Shown here in pieces: positions 1 to 9,272 of a stretch of DNA of 64,000 nt. Origin of the DNA: Sulfuriferula sp. (GTDB lineage Bacteria > Pseudomonadota > Gammaproteobacteria > Burkholderiales > Sulfuriferulaceae); NCBI GenBank assembly GCA_031291235.1, contig JARLJL010000006.1, forward strand, positions 62,001-126,000. The letters are read 5' to 3'. Each line of letters begins with the position of its first letter. Positions within the stretch are counted from its first letter, which is position 1. The notes under the pieces were generated by a model that had not been told where the DNA came from, made no database searches, and was given only the letters and a program-made list of their open reading frames with translations. The translations under genes and the position numbers were made by a program.

Positions 1-3000
1 CGCCAGCTTGTTTAGCATAGCTCTTAACCGAGTCCAGCAAAGAAGGTTTCACCACTGGAGCAGCTGCTTCCGTCACCGCATTACTACTCGAGCCGGTCAG
101 TGTGTTTTCCGCAGGTGCTGCATCGCCGCCGTTACGCTTGCTACCCACTTGCGCCATTGCATATACTTTCAGACCCGATGAGCTGCTTTCGTTGATTGCA
201 TCTTGCTTGACCACCCCACCTGCTGCATCAATACTGGCTTTACCGCCGACATCCGCCTGTGTACCCTGCATCGTGGTAACCCCGCCCGACTTGATATTCA
301 GATTGCCACCTACAGCGATACTGGATCCATCCTGGTTGGTAGAATCCGCTTTAGCCAAGGCCACCCCCACTGTCGCGCCACCATGGCGAGAGGTCTTATC
401 CTGGCTGGCTGACACGCCTACAGAAACCGACTGACTGTCTGATGAACTGGTGCTGGTTGCAGCCAACATGTTGACAGCCCCCACCGCTGAGATCGAGGCG
501 TCTTTGCCCGCACTAATGTCCGTGCCTTCAAAAGTCACATTTTTGCCGGCGCTGATAGTCAGATTATTCCCCGCGCCGATACTGCCGATTACCGCATCCG
601 AGCTACTGGCGCGCGCATTATCGTCCGTCACCCCAACCGAAGCGCCTTTACTGCCGCCCTTGCTGGCGCTAACGCCAACAGTCAGACTCTTGTTCGACGA
701 CGATGTATCACTGGTGTCTTTAGCCGCTGTCATACTAATGCTGCCGCCTGCTGCAATGCTGGCATCCTTGGCAGCCTGTATGGTCGTACCCTCGAAGCTG
801 GCATCACCCGTGGTTTTAATAGTCAAATTACCGCCTGAGATAATCGCTCCTGTCACCGCCTGGCTGGCGTTACTTTGATCCTGGTTGGTGGCATACGTCC
901 CCGACAGTGAAGCACCTGGTTTGCCTGAAACACCCACATCGCCTCTGGCCGCAACCGTTTCCGTATTCCCGTTATTACTGCTGCTCTGAGTGTCGGCAGC
1001 CGCGGCTACCACAAGATCATGTGCGGCGATGGTCGTGTCGCCTTTGCTGATCAGATTGGTACCCTGCAGTGTCGTTGTGCCGCTCGACGCGCTGTTGATA
1101 CTGCCACCCGCGACGACATTGCCCACCACTGCCGTAGTCGAGCCACTGCGTGCGGTATTGTCGTTGCGGACATATTCACCATCAACGCCCAGCGTCGGCC
1201 CGCTGGCCAGACCTGCCAACGCTCGCGGATCGCCGCCCTTCAAGTCGTTAATCGCCTTGACCGGCTCGAAATTGACGCTGACGCCAAGCGTACCCGTATT
1301 GGTCACTTCAGTCGTGACATGGCTGCTCGTATCGGTTGAGGCGACCATGTTGATGGTCTTGGCGGACTGATTGAAATCCCCGACTGCAGCGATCTGCGTA
1401 CCTTGATCGTTAATGGCATTGCTCGCCGTGCGCGTCACGCTACCGCCAGAATTAAAGCTGCTGACCGTTCCCGTATCGCTGTTATCAGCGGTATTAGTCT
1501 GTGTATTCTTGACCGTAGCCAGCGTCACACCGCCGCCACCGCCCGAATACGCGTTATCGGCGACTGCTTTGCGGGCAACCGCTGACGGATCGGTTGACAG
1601 AGAAGCATTCATGCCCGTGGTGTTGCTCTCCGACGTATAGCTGCTGGTATTGCGTGCCGCCACCATGTTAACGTCAGTCGCTTTGACATTGATATCGCCG
1701 CCAGCATTGACTTGCGTGCCTTCAAAGGTAGCTGTATTTTGCGCCGTGACGTTGGCTTTACCAGCCGAGCTGAAGGTGGACACGCGCGCCGTTGAGTCCG
1801 ACTGTTGCGAATGGGTCGTGGTCGTGGTCGAGCTCACGCCGACAGATACGCCCTGCGCCCCATAGGCTGCTGCACCCAGCTTGGCGATATCGGCAGCAGA
1901 AGGCTTGTTGCCCTTGGCCATGTCTATCCCCTTGCTGATTGCGCTGACATCAACGCCAACTGACATACCCACAGTCGTGGTCTTGGTATCTATGGTCTGG
2001 TCAAATGTGTTCTGACCCGCCAGCACCTGGACATCCTTGCCAGTCACGTCCAGGTCGCCAGTGGCCGCAATATCCGAACCCTGTACCGTGACAGTTTTGC
2101 CCGCCTTGAGGCTCATATCGCCACCCGAGCTGATAGACGAGCCGACACTGGTACCTGTCGTTGTTTTCACCGTCTCTTTCTTGGTCGTGGAATTCACCCT
2201 AACGCTGCTGCCACTCGCACTCACGCCAGTACTGGACGATGAATGCGTGGTGGTGACCTGATTCACATCCTGACGATCTATCACGTTCAGGTTATTGGTC
2301 GCATCCACCGCCACATTGCCACCAGCGTTGACCTTGCTGCCCGCCACGGTCACATCGTTACCGCTTTTGATACTCAGATTGCCGCCCGTATCGAGACTGG
2401 AACCTATCTGCTTGGTATTGACCTCGTTTTTCGACCAGCTGCTACTGCTGAAGGTACCGCTGCTCGAACCCGCAGTGGTGACGGCAGTCTTGTCCTGAAT
2501 AGTATCGAACACCACGTCATGACCAGCTGCGATACTGGCGTCGCCGCCAGCCTTGACCACAGCTCCGATTACGCTGACATCCTTGGCCGCATTGATGTTC
2601 AAATTGCCAGTGGCAGCAATCGTCGCGGTGTCGCCTATCACCGTACGACCAGTTGTGTCATTACCAAAAGACTCTGCTGTAGTCTGGTTAACAATACTGC
2701 CATCCGTGGACTTCAGGCTGACATCGCCACCCAGTATCTTGCCGCTGGTATTGGTGATATCGCCACTGGTGGTAACCACCAGCGTATTGGCAGCCTGAAT
2801 AGTGCCGCCAGTATTGGTCAGCCTTTGCGCGTTAATGGAAACATCATGCGCAGCAATCACGCTGCCGCTGAGTACCATCTCACGAGTGGCAGCCGACAGA
2901 TAAACCACTGGCGCCAGCACTTTTTGCCCATTTACCACCGTGCTGACCAACCACACCATATCCTTGGTGACCCGACTGGCCTGATCTGCGGTCAGCGCAG

Positions 3001-6000
3001 TACCAACCGTCAAACCCAGGTCAGCATGTTGGCTGACCGCGTTATCCATCAACCCTTTCATCTGGTCGGCTTCGGTCGCGTAGCCTTGCAGGATGTAATT
3101 ATTGGTCTTTGCCAGCAACTGATTGCTCACCAGTTGCGTTTCATAATTGGCATCTCCCAGCCGTTTTTGTAGCTGGGCGGGATCGAATCCCAATACCTGC
3201 AGCAGATAATTGGAACCTACGCCACTACCTGCGCCGTACAGCGGATTGGTTTCAACCAGATAAGCCGAATCAGGATTCTGGGAGACGATGTACAAACCAT
3301 TGGGATTGGTAGGCAGGGATAAATTCAGCCCCTGATAAACCACGCTCGTATTATTGGTCAGCCCACCCGTCGCCGCCTGAGTGGTCGGTGCGCTAGGTGG
3401 CACATATTGCGACGTAGCCTTCAAGGTAATGCCCGGACCCGCATAGGTAAAGGCACCACTGGCATAAATCCCCGCGCTGGTTGCGGGCTGTCCAGGCAAC
3501 GATATGTAGCCGCCTAACTGGGCATAACCCGTTTTCATAAACGCTACCTCAACCGCATCATCAGGATTCCCGCTACCATATTGCTGAGTTGGCCAGAAAT
3601 CACTGGGTTCATTCGCATTCGCATTAGTTATACCTGACTCGTACTGACTGGAATTAACTGGGATGTAGTCAAATTGATCACTTCCAGAACGAATCCACAC
3701 CAGCCGATAGTAGGTCTTCTGCTTCAGCCCGATGTCATTGTTTTCAAAATTGGATGCACCAGCCACGCCAGTAATGCTGACATTATGTCCCGAGATGACG
3801 GACATGGTATTGACTGCAGTGGTGTTGTAATTAAGGGTGATATCGCCCGTCGACAGTAATTGGGCGGGACTGCCTGGCGTAGATCCGGCTGCATAAGACT
3901 GATCGGAAGTGAAAGTATATTGATATAAACGGCTATGAGCACATGATGCGCCAACTGAGTTGCAGTCAAAGTTACCACTATCCCCAATCTGACTAATGAG
4001 ACCTGTATAAACCAGCGGCCCTTCTACGATACTGGGCAGGACATCGCCCGCCTGGTTAATAAAGCTGCCCGTTGTAATCGCCAGATTGCCTGCGCTCTTG
4101 ATGTAATTGCCGTTGAAAAAGCTGCCAGTGGTGCCCGCATTAAAGGTAATCGCACCTGTGCTGCCTGCCGCCTGACCAGTCGCTTCGATATCGCCAGAGC
4201 CAGTATTGCGAATCTCGTGCCCATCTGCGTTCAAGGCCATGTTGCTGTTGGTGTATAACCAGCCGCTGTTGCTGATATTACCCGTCGATGTCATGCTCAG
4301 ATCGCCCTTGTCCGACGAAATGCCGCTGGTGGATGATGCGCTGACACCGCCCGCCGTGACAGCCAAGGTATGGTCGGCATGCAACACGCCATCGTTGCTG
4401 ATTAGCCCCGTAAAATCAAGGTTAACATCGCCGCCACCCGCCGCTGTACTCAGCACGCTGGCGGACGATCCCGTGTTGTTAAATACATTACCCGCCATAA
4501 CGACACTGCGACCGACTATCGCGCCAGTATTATCCAGCTCAAGAACGCGCACTCCCGTACTGCCAACCGTCAATATCCCTGCGCTTTGCAACAAACCACT
4601 GTTAACCACATTAAAAAAGCCGTAGTTCGATGTCAGGCTGACATCGCCCGCGCCCAGTATTTTGCCCGTATTGGTGATGCTAGACATGGCAACAGGACTG
4701 CCCACTACGATACCGAGCGCGCCGTCGCTTTGCATCACACCGTCGTTACTTACCCCCGACGTTGCCCTAAGATTCATGCTGCCTGTACCTTGGACAACAG
4801 CGTTGGACTGGTTAGTCAAATCCTGCATCAACGCAATCAAGCTGCCATCGGCAATCAGCGTACCGCTGTTGATTACTGCTTCGCTACTGCTAGCATTCTG
4901 GTCTGCGATATCCAGCGTGGTGCCTGCATGCAAGGTGCCGCTGTTGCTGAGTGTGCCATTGATGCGCGCGGTGATGCTGCCTGTATTCGACGAAATCGTG
5001 CCGGCGTTATCTAGACCGTTACCAGCCGTCAAACTCAGATTGCCTGCCGTACTTTCCATGCCTTGCGCAGCGCCCGCCGCAGTGCTGATATTGCCTGAAG
5101 CGGATGCCAGACTCATGTCGCCGACAGCATGAACAGCTGCAGTAGCCAGCGTGAGGTCGTGCGCAGCCGTTAACGCCAGTGTCGTACCTGCGTATAGCGT
5201 CGCGCCGTTGTTGCCGATCGACAGGCTATCAACATTTGCTGACAGCGCACCGCCTGCACCCCAGACGCTACCATCAATACCGGCTGCGCCAGTGGTAACG
5301 AGTGCATTATCGACTGCGGCAAAACGGGTATCGCCTGCCGTAGAAACATCGCTCATGGTCGCGCCTGTCAGTATGAGATTGTTTGCTGCGTACAGCTGCC
5401 CGCCAGTGAGTGCAACCTGACCGCTGCTGGCAGACAAGGCAAGATCATGACCTGCTGAAATCCCCGAACCGTTCAAAAACAAATCCTGATTGCCGCTGGC
5501 AGACGTTGAGGCAATGCTCACATCCCGTGTAGCACTTAGCGCAGACTGAATTTCTATCTTGCCGGCGCTGGTCAGAATGAAATCATCGGCACTGGCTGCC
5601 GCTTCACCCAGCATGCGGACACCGACCCCGGCTTCGGTCGCGATGATGCGGATACGCCCTGCATACATGCCGCCCAGCACCGTGGAATCGAATGCATAAG
5701 ATGGCGCTGCACCGCTGCCTGCAACCGTACCAGTCACATTTCTACCCGCGTAGTTCCAGACATTGTTACCTGTCGTCACACCCAGGCTACCTGCTGCAGC
5801 CGCCGCGATTTTACCGTCCACTTTTACCGAGCGGGCGACAATATCAAAAATCTGCTGGGCGCTGGCATCAGCCCCCATGCCCTGTATCAATACGTCGCCA
5901 CGATTGACGGTAAACCCAGTAAGGCTGCCGTCGCTTGCTATATTGGATGTACCAGTGGTGAGCGTGGCGCGATCGGTGTTAATGAATCCGCAACCATTAC

Positions 6001-6517
6001 AAGTGATGCCATTCGGATTGGCGACAATGACATCCGCCTTGCCACCCAGCACTTCAGTATAGCCAGCGAGCACACTGCGATTGGTAGATACAACCTCGTT
6101 CAGAATGACAGTGGCCTGTTTTCCCAGATTAGGGTTGAACGCCACTTGCCCGGCCAGCTGCGACTGACGCATGAGCTCACTGCTGTTGCCGTTGTTGAGC
6201 ACCATGCCATTCGCGCCAACATTGTAATTCGTATAATAATTGTGCGAGAGCCCCGCTGCGTTGGCGGTCTCAATATTGACTACGGGCACGCCATTGGCGG
6301 ATATATACGCACTCGTATTACCACTGGCAGCCACTACCGTCGTGGCGGGCTCGACCGCCGAAGCTGGAGCAGCCACGAATCCCGATGCAATCAATGTGGC
6401 AAGCAAGGCTTTGCGGGCTGCACGACCGCTGCCTTTGGTACGAGAACGCGATGTTTCGGCTACGGCTGCCCAAGTGCGAGTGCATTCATTCCAGACTAGG
6501 CGATAGATATGGTTCAT
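1..6517 (-). CDS. Two-partner secretion exoprotein TpsA, filamentous haemagglutinin-like (C-terminus beyond the window)
   Basis: A large secreted adhesin-type or toxin-type exoprotein; at least 2172 codons stay open from the ATG at 6517 to the left edge. The N-terminus has the extended signal peptide region (MNHIYRLVWNECTRTWAAVA) followed by a hydrophobic stretch ending near PASA (residue 54). The TPS domain follows, with NPNL at 128-131, NPNGI at 167-171 and a Cys pair at 173/176, all hallmarks of the FHA family. Beyond it come long stretches of Gly/Ser/Asn/Thr-rich beta-helix repeats (patterns like AGGDINV and KDASIAAGGS), in some parts resembling haemagglutinin repeats. An AGGAA ribosome site lies upstream and the TpsB gene ends 9 bp before the start, so the two are co-transcribed. 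Whether the missing C-terminus is a toxin (CdiA-like) or a plain adhesin end cannot be seen; no VENN motif was found in the visible part. Confidence 0.93.
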   Translation of the reverse strand, partial: MNHIYRLVWNECTRTWAAVAETSRSRTKGSGRAARKALLATLIASGFVAAPASAVEPATTVVAASGNTSAYISANGVPVVNIETANAAGLSHNYYTNYNVGANGMVLNNGNSSELMRQSQLAGQVAFNPNLGKQATVILNEVVSTNRSVLAGYTEVLGGKADVIVANPNGITCNGCGFINTDRATLTTGTSNIASDGSLTGFTVNRGDVLIQGMGADASAQQIFDIVARSVKVDGKIAAAAAGSLGVTTGNNVWNYAGRNVTGTVAGSGAAPSYAFDSTVLGGMYAGRIRIIATEAGVGVRMLGEAAASADDFILTSAGKIEIQSALSATRDVSIASTSASGNQDLFLNGSGISAGHDLALSASSGQVALTGGQLYAANNLILTGATMSDVSTAGDTRFAAVDNALVTTGAAGIDGSVWGAGGALSANVDSLSIGNNGATLYAGTTLALTAAHDLTLATAAVHAVGDMSLASASGNISTAAGAAQGMESTAGNLSLTAGNGLDNAGTISSNTGSITARINGTLSNSGTLHAGTTLDIADQNASSSEAVINSGTLIADGSLIALMQDLTNQSNAVVQGTGSMNLRATSGVSNDGVMQSDGALGIVVGSPVAMSSITNTGKILGAGDVSLTSNYGFFNVVNSGLLQSAGILTVGSTGVRVLELDNTGAIVGRSVVMAGNVFNNTGSSASVLSTAAGGGDVNLDFTGLISNDGVLHADHTLAVTAGGVSASSTSGISSDKGDLSMTSTGNISNSGWLYTNSNMALNADGHEIRNTGSGDIEATGQAAGSTGAITFNAGTTGSFFNGNYIKSAGNLAITTGSFINQAGDVLPSIVEGPLVYTGLISQIGDSGNFDCNSVGASCAHSRLYQYTFTSDQSYAAGSTPGSPAQLLSTGDITLNYNTTAVNTMSVISGHNVSITGVAGASNFENNDIGLKQKTYYRLVWIRSGSDQFDYIPVNSSQYESGITNANANEPSDFWPTQQYGSGNPDDAVEVAFMKTGYAQLGGYISLPGQPATSAGIYASGAFTYAGPGITLKATSQYVPPSAPTTQAATGGLTNNTSVVYQGLNLSLPTNPNGLYIVSQNPDSAYLVETNPLYGAGSGVGSNYLLQVLGFDPAQLQKRLGDANYETQLVSNQLLAKTNNYILQGYATEADQMKGLMDNAVSQHADLGLTVGTALTADQASRVTKDMVWLVSTVVNGQKVLAPVVYLSAATREMVLSGSVIAAHDVSINAQRLTNTGGTIQAANTLVVTTSGDITNTSGKILGGDVSLKSTDGSIVNQTTAESFGNDTTGRTVIGDTATIAATGNLNINAAKDVSVIGAVVKAGGDASIAAGHDVVFDTIQDKTAVTTAGSSSGTFSSSSWSKNEVNTKQIGSSLDTGGNLSIKSGNDVTVAGSKVNAGGNVAVDATNNLNVIDRQDVNQVTTTHSSSSTGVSASGSSVRVNSTTKKETVKTTTGTSVGSSISSGGDMSLKAGKTVTVQGSDIAATGDLDVTGKDVQVLAGQNTFDQTIDTKTTTVGMSVGVDVSAISKGIDMAKGNKPSAADIAKLGAAAYGAQGVSVGVSSTTTTTHSQQSDSTARVSTFSSAGKANVTAQNTATFEGTQVNAGGDINVKATDVNMVAARNTSSYTSESNTTGMNASLSTDPSAVARKAVADNAYSGGGGGVTLATVKNTQTNTADNSDTGTVSSFNSGGSVTRTASNAINDQGTQIAAVGDFNQSAKTINMVASTDTSSHVTTEVTNTGTLGVSVNFEPVKAINDLKGGDPRALAGLASGPTLGVDGEYVRNDNTARSGSTTAVVGNVVAGGSINSASSGTTTLQGTNLISKGDTTIAAHDLVVAAAADTQSSSNNGNTETVAARGDVGVSGKPGASLSGTYATNQDQSNASQAVTGAIISGGNLTIKTTGDASFEGTTIQAAKDASIAAGGSISMTAAKDTSDTSSSNKSLTVGVSASKGGSKGASVGVTDDNARASSSDAVIGSIGAGNNLTISAGKNVTFEGTDISAGKDASISAVGAVNMLAATSTSSSDSQSVSVGVSASQDKTSRHGGATVGVALAKADSTNQDGSSIAVGGNLNIKSGGVTTMQGTQADVGGKASIDAAGGVVKQDAINESSSSGLKVYAMAQVGSKRNGGDAAPAENTLTGSSSNAVTEAAAPVVKPSLLDSVKSYAKQAG

Positions 6518-6526
6518 GGTGTTTTC

Positions 6527-8287
6527 CTAAAATGAGTAAGCAACGCGAAACCAGGTCTGACTGGATTCCTTGGTCATGCTGCTGGGCAAACTGAGCGTCC
6601 GTGTATTGAAAAAGTCCCAGGTAGCGCCGCGCCAGTTGGCTGATATACCCACAGCCATGCCCGCCAGATGCCCCTGCGGAATAGTCGGATCGCTATTTCT
6701 GACCGCGCCCGTGTCATAACCGACGTAGAGGCGGCTGGAAATCATTTCACTACCGATACTCATAGGCTGGTACAGCGAAACTTCATTGCGCCAGTAGTAG
6801 CCATCGTCGCCAGAGAGTACGTTGTTGACAAAACCTCGTACGGAGTACAAACCGCCAATCAGAATTTGCTCGGTGCTATACAGCACTTCATTGGATGCTT
6901 GCCCAGTTAGTTGACTGGTAAAACTCAGGTCCTTATTCAACACGCGAAAAGGACGGGAATAGTTGAATCCATATTTGAATTTGCTGAACTGGGCATGCGG
7001 TGCCGAATCGGGCAGACCATCAGGATCCTGCAACGCACCCATGGCGCTCAAGCCTCGCGTATAGCCAAGATTGACCGAGATCACGCCACCCGCCAGCGCA
7101 GTATTCAGCGTGCCATCCATATCCAGCGTCGTCAGGTTGCGGCTACTGACGCCCAGATACTGTCCGTCAAGATAATTATTGGATTCCTTGGTGGTCAAGG
7201 TCGCAGCCAGAGAGGCACGCGTCACCTGACTGCGGTATACCACGCGATCAAGGCGGACATTGTCATATTTGCTATTACCGCTGGACACCAGCGTGAGCCC
7301 GCTCGGCAGCAGTATGGTGGAGGCGTATTGCGAATAACTGCTGCCCAGCGACAATGTGCTATAGCCGAATGGGATGTTGATATTCAAGTTGTCGCTTCTG
7401 GCAAATTTACTCGCTGGATCACCAGGCGTGGACTCTCGGTGAGTCAGCGAGACATTTTCGTCAAAGCCCAACAGGTTATCCGCACTGCCTGTTATCCCAG
7501 TCTGTTGCTTACCTGTAGCACTCTGCCCCTGATTATCTAACGACAAACTCAGGTGGAGCCGAGGCTGTGGCTGATTATTAACTACGACGGTACTCTCACC
7601 TGGCTTTTCTCCAGGCTGAATATCGAGCCTGGCATTATTGGATATCAGCCGATTGATCTGCTCTATACCTTGTTCCAGGTCCCGCAAATTAAGCACATTA
7701 CCTTCAATGCCAGGAAACACGTTCCTGATAGAAATGCTTTTGCTATTACCATCCTGAATAAGTATTTTTTCTACTGTTCCTTCAATGACAAGTATCTCAA
7801 GATGCCCCTTGCTCAAATCCTGTGGCGGCAAGTAAGCGCGCGTGGTGATATAACCACGATCTATATAATCCTTGGTGATAATGGTCAGGATGCGTTCAAT
7901 ATCCCCCACGTTGAGGCAACGGCCGGCAAATTCGCGATTAATCTGTTTGCGCACCGAACTGTAAAGGTGCGGCGCATCCTTGATCGTGATCTCATTAATA
8001 TCGCGACAAGTTGCTCCGATACCCGGCACCGCAATCTTCGGCACCAGTGGTTGCGTATCCATGCCGTTGACGTGCTCACTGCGGCGACGCGCCGCTTCCT
8101 GATCCTGCTGAATACGCTGCTGTTCCTGCTGCTGTATGATTTCAACCTGACGTTGCGCGGCATCAATATCGGCCTGGGTTTGCGCAAATGCGACATTGGG
8201 CATCATCGTGCCCATGATAAAACAATAACTTAACGCGATATAAGCCATTACTGCCGCTGATTTTTTTAACAAACCTCGCGCTGCCAT
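6527..8287 (-). CDS. TpsB outer-membrane transporter, ShlB/FhaC family
   Basis: Outer-membrane pore that exports the downstream TpsA protein. From the ATG at 8287 the protein has a signal peptide ending near NVAFA, a Gln-rich helix (QRQVEIIQQQEQQRIQQDQE), POTRA-type domains with two Cys, and a C-terminal 16-strand barrel containing the VRGF motif of loop L6 (GGLYSVRGF) and a terminal Phe, as usual for barrels inserted by BAM. Length (about 586 aa) fits the family. Start is uncertain: in-frame ATG at 8311 and TTG at 8368 are also open, and none has a convincing ribosome site; 8287 gives the most regular signal peptide. It precedes tpsA by 9 bp, the normal tpsB-tpsA order. Confidence 0.92.
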   Translation of the reverse strand: MAARGLLKKSAAVMAYIALSYCFIMGTMMPNVAFAQTQADIDAAQRQVEIIQQQEQQRIQQDQEAARRRSEHVNGMDTQPLVPKIAVPGIGATCRDINEITIKDAPHLYSSVRKQINREFAGRCLNVGDIERILTIITKDYIDRGYITTRAYLPPQDLSKGHLEILVIEGTVEKILIQDGNSKSISIRNVFPGIEGNVLNLRDLEQGIEQINRLISNNARLDIQPGEKPGESTVVVNNQPQPRLHLSLSLDNQGQSATGKQQTGITGSADNLLGFDENVSLTHRESTPGDPASKFARSDNLNINIPFGYSTLSLGSSYSQYASTILLPSGLTLVSSGNSKYDNVRLDRVVYRSQVTRASLAATLTTKESNNYLDGQYLGVSSRNLTTLDMDGTLNTALAGGVISVNLGYTRGLSAMGALQDPDGLPDSAPHAQFSKFKYGFNYSRPFRVLNKDLSFTSQLTGQASNEVLYSTEQILIGGLYSVRGFVNNVLSGDDGYYWRNEVSLYQPMSIGSEMISSRLYVGYDTGAVRNSDPTIPQGHLAGMAVGISANWRGATWDFFNTRTLSLPSSMTKESSQTWFRVAYSF

Positions 8288-8594
8288 AAGTAATGGATTC
8301 CGGTTCACCATGGATATGGAAAGCATCTGCAACACTGACCAGGGCTCTACACGACTTAATAAATACAAAATTTAACCCCCATAGGTGCGAAATACACCTA
8401 ATCATTTCAGAACCCTATCAGCCTAAAAAGCACAATTGCTATAAGGAATATGGCTTAATGGATTTTATCAACGCAGTCCCTAACTGTATGTCCCCAGAAC
8501 TAGTGACGAGGCGATTACAAAACTGTGGCACTATTACCTCTGTTTTGCGCCTGTGCTGTTGTCGCTGAGCAAACCATTAGCCATAAGGATTTTT
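8288..8594. other. Divergent intergenic region between tpsBA and a two-component pair
   Basis: AT-rich spacer between the leftward secretion operon and the rightward response regulator/kinase pair. It must hold both promoters. The right part could be read as a short open frame, but it has no ribosome site or recognisable product. I see no clear operator repeats in it. Confidence 0.5.
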
Positions 8595-9272
8595 ATGCGA
8601 CAACCCTCAAACAGCACGCTGATTCGTGTGATGCTGGTAGAAGATGATGTTGATTTTCAAGCAACCTTGATAGCGGCTATTGAGGCCGCAGCCGACATGC
8701 AATTGACGGCTATCTCCAGCACACGAGCGCAAGCTTTGCAGGAACTGGAAACAGCGCAGATTGATGTATTGCTGATTGACTTAGGGCTGCCAGATGGTTC
8801 CGGGATAGACGTGATCAAGGCAGCGCATACAAAACTCCCTGCCTGTAACATCATGGTGAGCACGACTTTCGGTGATGAGATGCATGTCATGCAATCGCTG
8901 GAAGCAGGCGCGTCGGGTTATTTACTCAAAGACAGTGAGCCGACACGCATGGTTTTTGAAATCCGCAGCCTATACCACGGCGGCAGTCCCATTAGCCCGC
9001 TAATTGCACGGCAAATCCTGACACGCTTTCGGCAGGATAACGCCCCTAAACAGCCCACCACTTCCAAACACAGTACGACATTGTCAGCACGCGAACAGGA
9101 GGTGCTGGAATATATCACCCGCGGATTTACTGCTGACGAAATTGCGGCACTGATAGTTGTCTCCCGTCACACAGTACTTACCTATGTGCGGCGTATCTAT
9201 ACCAAACTTGAGGTCAATTCCAAGGCAGAAGCAATTTATGAAGCACGCAATCAAGGCTTATTGAATGGCTGA
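8595..9272 (+). CDS. Response regulator, NarL/LuxR family
   Basis: DNA-binding response regulator of 225 aa. Receiver domain at residues 10-125 with acidic pocket EDD (16-18) and phospho-acceptor Asp62 (IDLGLPDGSG), then a linker and a LuxR-type helix-turn-helix near 158-215 (LSAREQEVLEYITRGFTADE). The ATG at 8595 is chosen over upstream GTG codons because an AAGGA ribosome site lies 6 nt before it. Its end overlaps the next gene, a HisKA_3 kinase, by 8 bp, so this is a cognate pair. It is divergent from the secretion operon, which makes that operon a plausible target; this is inference. Confidence 0.93.
   Translation: MRQPSNSTLIRVMLVEDDVDFQATLIAAIEAAADMQLTAISSTRAQALQELETAQIDVLLIDLGLPDGSGIDVIKAAHTKLPACNIMVSTTFGDEMHVMQSLEAGASGYLLKDSEPTRMVFEIRSLYHGGSPISPLIARQILTRFRQDNAPKQPTTSKHSTTLSAREQEVLEYITRGFTADEIAALIVVSRHTVLTYVRRIYTKLEVNSKAEAIYEARNQGLLNG

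Noticed and set aside
2243..3172. Long plus-strand open frame of 309 codons
   Set aside because: It is the antisense shadow of the TpsA repeat region; composition is artificial (many Arg/His/Ile) and no ribosome site or family match is seen.
1..6517. CdiA-type contact-dependent inhibition toxin
   Set aside because: No VENN motif or toxin domain is visible inside the window and the C-terminus is missing, so only TpsA is called.
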